Shown piece by piece: positions 60,027 to 64,000 of a stretch of DNA of 64,000 bases. The stretch spans positions 310,001-374,000 of the forward strand of contig JAPDFW010000114.1 of NCBI GenBank assembly GCA_028826165.1, written 5' to 3'. The notes under the pieces were generated by a model. That model saw nothing but the letters and a program-made list of their open reading frames with translations. It was not told the DNA's origin and did no database searches. Origin of the DNA: Anaeramoeba ignava. Lineage: Eukaryota; Metamonada; Anaeramoebidae. The position numbers and the translations under genes are program-made. How positions within the stretch are numbered: position 1 is the first letter of the stretch; every line of letters begins with the position of its first letter.

Positions 60027-61472
60027 TTAAATGAAAAAAGTTTCAAGTCCATCAACTTTCCATGCAGTATAAGCTCCAGTGAAATAATTTTGCGCTTCAC
60101 TTGTTCCATATTTAATTCCATCAGGTAAATGATAAGTTCTTCCAAAATCTAAATAACCAGGTTGTAAATCTCCTACAAGAACAATATCAGCACCGGAATA
60201 ACCAAAACAAGGTCCATTTTCTGATTCATAACCAATTCCATTATGTACTTCATTTGATCGAATTGGAAATTTTTGAGGAGGATCATTTTGTGGATTTGTT
60301 ATTGTAAAAATAAAAGCATCTGGATCTGGAATTGCAACATAATCGTTTTTTGAAATAAATCCAACTTTAGTAAATCCTCCAAAAATATAATTTTGAGTTG
60401 TTTTGATAATAACTAATGTTTTTCCTTTATTATCACTTTTTTCATGCCATTTTCGAGAATTAAATCCATCTTTTGTTGCTGAAAATCCTAATTTCATTTT
60501 GGAAAAGAATTCATCATCATTTATCCATTCTTTTAATTTGATAATATATTCTTTTTCTGTAATAATTGTTGAGTTGAATATAAGCTTTGGTTTGAAAATT
60601 AATGAATTTGGAATTTGATTTTCTTTTTCAATAAATTCTTTTAATTTTTCTTCATTTTTTTTTGAGTTTTTTTGTAGTTTTTGGAATTCAATTAATTTTT
60701 CTGAAATTTGTTTTGGAATTAAATCTTCTTTCAAAGTATCTTTAAGTTCTTTATTTGTGAAATCAATAAATCTTATTTTATCAATAATATTGGAAATTTG
60801 ATTTTGTAATTTCTCTTTTTCTTCTTTTTTAATTATTTTTTCTTGATTAATATTTGATTTATGTTTTCCCCATTTTATTATTGATTGAAACATTTTAAAT
60901 TCATTTGTTAAAATATCCTCATTTGATAATATTGAATTTAAATGATTTTCTTCAAGTTCAAGAAAAAATGAAGTTTTGATAAATTTATTAAAATTTTTAG
61001 AAATAAATTGATAAGAATAATCTAATAATTGATTGAAGTTCATTGTTTCAGATAATTTAAGAACATCAATAACAGTTTCAAATTGAAAATTGTTTTTGAT
61101 AAAATTTGAAGAAATTTCAATTAATTCATCAATTAAATATTTTGATGAAAAAATTAAAATTTGAATTGCATTTTCTAAATTAATTTCAATTTTTCCTGAA
61201 TAAAAATAATTTAAAATTGAATATAGAATTGAATTTGAAACATCTTTTAGAATTAATTTATTTTCTTGATATTCTTTCATTTTGGATTTGAAAAGAGATT
61301 TAAAATATTCACTTCTTGAAGAAAGAATTGATTTATGAGTTTTGAATGAAGTTTGATTTTGTTCACAAATTATTTCAAAATCAAAATAGCTTTCTTCTTC
61401 TTTTTCATTTTGATTTTGAAATAAATTTTTTAAATCATTTGAAAGTTTTTCTAAATTTGAATAATTTTCCAT
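60027..61472 (-). CDS. BTB-BACK-TLDc protein, copy 3
   Basis: Intronless, 481 residues. BTB, BACK and TLDc as in copies 1 and 2, with the copy-2 type TLDc end. Small differences in the BTB domain (NQNEKEEES, SNSILYSILNYFY) and around FNSTIITEKEY, where it agrees with copy 1, suggest that segments have been exchanged between copies. The start codon follows TTTTTCATTTTTTTTCTTTT and AAATTTAAATAAAAA, as in the other copies. Confidence 0.88.
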   Translation of the reverse strand: MENYSNLEKLSNDLKNLFQNQNEKEEESYFDFEIICEQNQTSFKTHKSILSSRSEYFKSLFKSKMKEYQENKLILKDVSNSILYSILNYFYSGKIEINLENAIQILIFSSKYLIDELIEISSNFIKNNFQFETVIDVLKLSETMNFNQLLDYSYQFISKNFNKFIKTSFFLELEENHLNSILSNEDILTNEFKMFQSIIKWGKHKSNINQEKIIKKEEKEKLQNQISNIIDKIRFIDFTNKELKDTLKEDLIPKQISEKLIEFQKLQKNSKKNEEKLKEFIEKENQIPNSLIFKPKLIFNSTIITEKEYIIKLKEWINDDEFFSKMKLGFSATKDGFNSRKWHEKSDNKGKTLVIIKTTQNYIFGGFTKVGFISKNDYVAIPDPDAFIFTITNPQNDPPQKFPIRSNEVHNGIGYESENGPCFGYSGADIVLVGDLQPGYLDFGRTYHLPDGIKYGTSEAQNYFTGAYTAWKVDGLETFFI

Positions 61473-61627
61473 TTTTTATTTAAATTTTTGAAAAAGAAAA
61501 AAAATGAAAAATGAAAAATAAAAGAATGAAAAAAATTTGAATTGGAAAAATAAAAGAATTTTGAATTGGAAAAATAAAAGAATTTAAATGGAAAATTTAA
61601 AAAAGAAAAAAGAAATTGAATTAAAAT

Positions 61628-63132
61628 TTAAAATCCGAATTTTTTCCATAAATTTGATAAAAAACCAGATTTTTCTTTTGTTTGGGAATTATTTTCTTGT
61701 TGTTTTTCGGATTTTTCTTTTGGTTGATTTGTTTCAAGAATTTTTTCAACACTAACATTTAATTTTTGAGCACATTTTGAATTTGGAATTTTATCATCAA
61801 TTTTTGGAATTTTGAGTTCATCGTTTTTTGATTTAATTAAAAGATAATCCATTTCATTAGCAAGTTTTGTAGATTTTTTTCCAGAAAGAACATTTTCAAC
61901 TTGAAGAATTTTCTAATAAAAAATATTAAATATTAATTTAGATATTAAATATTAAATATTAATAAATATTAAATTAAATAATAAATATTAAATTAAATAA
62001 TAAATATTAAATATTAAATAATAAAAATTAAATAATAAATAATAAATAATAAATATTAAATAATAAATATTAAATATTAAATAATAAATAATAAATAATA
62101 AATAATAAATAATAAATAATAAATATTAAATATTAAATAATAAATTAAATAATAAATTAAATAATAAATTAAATAATAAATTAAATATTAAATATTAAAT
62201 AATAAATAATAAATATTAAATATTATAAATTAAATAATAAATATTAAATAATATTAAATATTAAATAATAAATATTAAATATTAAATATTAAATATTAAA
62301 TAATAAATATTAAATAATATTAAATAATAAATAATAAATATTAAATATTAAATATTAAATATTAAATATTAAATAATAAATTAAATATTAAATATTAAAT
62401 ATTAAATAATAAATAAAAAATATTAAATATTAATTTAAATAATAAATATTAAATAATAATAAATATTAAATTAAATAATAAATATTAAATTAAATAATAA
62501 ATATTAAATATTAAATATTAAATATTAATTTAAATAATAAATATTAAATAATAAATAATAAATATTAAATATTAAATATTAAATATTAAATTGAAATTAA
62601 TTACATTTTGAACACTTTCTTTATACATATCAGTTCCAAAATTTTTGATTTTGTTTGCAAAAATTCCTGAAACACTTGTTGAAATTGTTCCAATATCAAC
62701 AAGTTTAGTTTTAGTTTTTTGATTTTCAGGATCAGGAAAATAAATACTTTTTCCATGAAGAGTAAAGAACTGTCTAAAAGAACCATTTCTAACAATTACC
62801 GTTAAGTTTTTTTTTTTTTTGTCTAGTAAACAATCTTCTAAAAATATTGAAGTATTTGTTTTGATAAACATTTTCACAAATTTTGGAAGTCCTTCATTTT
62901 CAAACTCAAATTTTCTTCTTATAAATATTAAATTTCCTTCTTTGCAAGTTTCTAAAATTTCAACTGAAATTGATTTTGGCCAGAAATCTTTACTTGATTG
63001 CATATCTTTTTTTAATTAAATTTAATTAAATTTTTAAATTAAATTTTTTTTATTTTTTTTATTTTTTTTACATCGATCACTAATTTTTTGAAAAGGAATT
63101 GAAAAAGTATATTGAAAGCAAGATTTTGACAT
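61628..63132 (-). CDS. PRELI/MSF1-domain lipid-transfer protein
   Basis: Exons 63132-63072, 63005-62605 and 61912-61628 encode 248 residues. The exon 1-2 splice restores QYTFSIPFQKISDRYMQSS, matching the start of PRELI/MSF1 domains (a short strand followed by a helix). Further pieces are IFLEDCLLDKKKKNLTVIVRN, FFTLHGKSIYFPDPENQKTKT and VSGIFANKIKNFGTDMYKESV, in the order of the domain (about residues 1-155). A lysine/glutamate-rich tail ends FLSNLWKKFGF. PRELI proteins shuttle phosphatidic acid or phosphatidylserine between mitochondrial membranes, so this points to a mitochondrion or mitochondrion-related organelle. Intron 1 is 66 bp and intron 2 is 692 bp of ATTAAATAATAA repeat. Confidence 0.82.
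61913..62604 (-). repeat. Intron 2 of the PRELI gene, AAATATTAAATAATAAAT repeat
   Basis: A 692-bp intron composed only of TTAAATAT and TAATAAA units; it contains practically no G or C. Confidence 0.88.
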
Positions 63133-63277
63133 TATTAAAAAGAAGAATAGAAGAAAAGAAAAAAGGAAAAAAATGAAAAATTAAAAAAAGCGAAAATTTT
63201 TTTATTATTTTTTTTTCATTTTTTTCCTTTTTATTTTTTTAATTTGTTTCTTTCTTTTTTTTTGGTTTATTTTTTTG
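63133..63277. promoter_or_regulatory. Divergent promoter region between the PRELI and GOST-like genes
   Basis: A 145-bp gap with poly(A) on the left and TTTTTCATTTTTTTCCTTTTT on the right, the T-rich leader type seen before other start codons in this window. Confidence 0.45.
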
Positions 63278-63839
63278 ATGAAGTTTCTTTATAATATTTT
63301 TGTTTTTCTTTTTTTATTTTCTTTTTCATTTGGTTTAATTAGTGATTATACAATTCACACAGATGATCAAGTAATTTTCATTGATTATTTTGGATTTTAT
63401 AAAAACGGAACAGCAAAAATGTCTATTGATATATCAGTAAAACATTTCCAAACCAAAAAAAAATAAAATTCAATTAAAAAATCCAAAAATTTTAATTTAA
63501 AAAATTCAATTAAAAAATTTTAATTTAAAAAATTTTAATTTAAAAAAAGCCATTTCAATATAATTTGCAATTTTATGTTTGTTCATATAAAACTCAAGGA
63601 AGTGTATTATTCAAATCATATTTTTATTTTCAAATAAAAGTATAAATTTATGAATAAAAAAATATAATTTTTAGATTGATATAGATTCAATTGATTTTTG
63701 TTCACATATTCGATTTAAATGTTGGACACAAATATATATACATAATGAGTCTTTTTATTGGGAAGGAAATATTCCAACAAAAGATCATTATTTCTTTTAT
63801 GTTACTCAATGTAATCAAACACATGATTTAACTCTTGAT
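63278..63839 (+). CDS. 5' part of a GOST / lung seven-transmembrane-like protein gene (continues beyond the window)
   Basis: Three exons are visible: 63278-63436, 63550-63639 and 63675-63839, 138 residues so far, then a GTATTT donor into an AAATATTGATTT repeat intron that reaches the window end. The N-terminus is a signal peptide (FLYNIFVFLFLFSFSFG). Then come DDQVIFIDYFGFYKNGTAKMSI, a cysteine-containing beta-rich segment (YNLQFYVCSYKTQ), SHIRFKCW and YFFYVTQCNQTHDLTLD. This lumenal pattern (fgf..nG.. start, then YxxxxxxC followed by L-x-L) resembles GPR107/TMEM87-type GOST proteins of the secretory pathway. The seven-helix part is not in the window, so the assignment is tentative. Confidence 0.55.
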
Positions 63840-63849
63840 GTATTTTTGT

Positions 63850-64000
63850 TGAATATTAAATATTAATTTAAATATTAAATTAAATATTGATTTAAATATT
63901 AATTTAAATATTAATTTAAATATTGATTTAAATATTGATTTAAATATTGATTTAAATATTGATTTAAATATTGATTTAAATATTAATTTAAATATTAATT
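63850..64000 (+). repeat. Start of intron 3 of the GOST-like gene, TTTAAATATTGA repeat
   Basis: The last 150 bp are AAATATTAATTTAAATATTGATTT units and continue past the window edge. Confidence 0.8.

Overview
This window reads as nuclear DNA of an extremely AT-rich protist. Genes are eukaryotic, use standard stop codons and are interrupted by GT..AG introns. The gene set includes importin-7/8, a P5A ATPase, dymeclin, GSAP, fimbrin, ribosomal uL2/RPL8, Mediator MED1, a PRELI-domain protein and ITFG1. Expanded BTB-BACK-TLDc and RCC1-BTB families together with long N/Q/S tracts suggest an amoeboid protist, possibly an Anaeramoeba-type or Dictyostelium-like amoeba. That placement is an inference and was not tested. 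All gene models were spliced by hand: every junction keeps phase and, where a family is known, restores its expected sequence.

Layout. 1-2220: first exon (minus strand) of a gene leaving the window through an intron longer than 2.1 kb made of hexamer repeats. 2502-4682: ITFG1 (+). 4807-8792: importin-7/8 (+). 8793-9926: repeat block. 10061-34580: six minus-strand genes in tandem with mostly short gaps: P5A ATPase, RCC1/BTB protein, dymeclin, a large protein that looks like a string of PH-like folds, a two-HMG-box protein, and GSAP. 34807-39595: large four-PH plus EF-hand protein (+). 39596-41437: pure 12-bp satellite. 41552-46374: Rnl2-type RNA ligase and MED1 (+). 46669-49293: fimbrin (-), divergent from RPL8 (50113-51406, +). 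51540-52745: repeat block. 52775-52890: a box C/D snoRNA on the minus strand. 53058-54776: second RCC1/BTB gene (+). 54839-61472: four BTB-BACK genes, three with a TLDc domain and one truncated and inverted. 61628-63132: PRELI-domain gene (-). 63278 to the end: 5' part of a GOST-like membrane protein gene (+).

Two themes recur. Exons have ordinary sequence, but nearly every long intron and many intergenic gaps are filled with a low-complexity repeat whose unit is private to that site; similar tracts enter coding sequence as N, Q and NSN runs. Conserved genes carry one to eleven introns, whereas all six BTB-family genes are intronless. Functionally the window mixes secretory-pathway and membrane genes (P5A ATPase, dymeclin, PRELI, GOST-like, ITFG1) with actin, transport, transcription and translation genes. 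I see no operon-like functional linkage.
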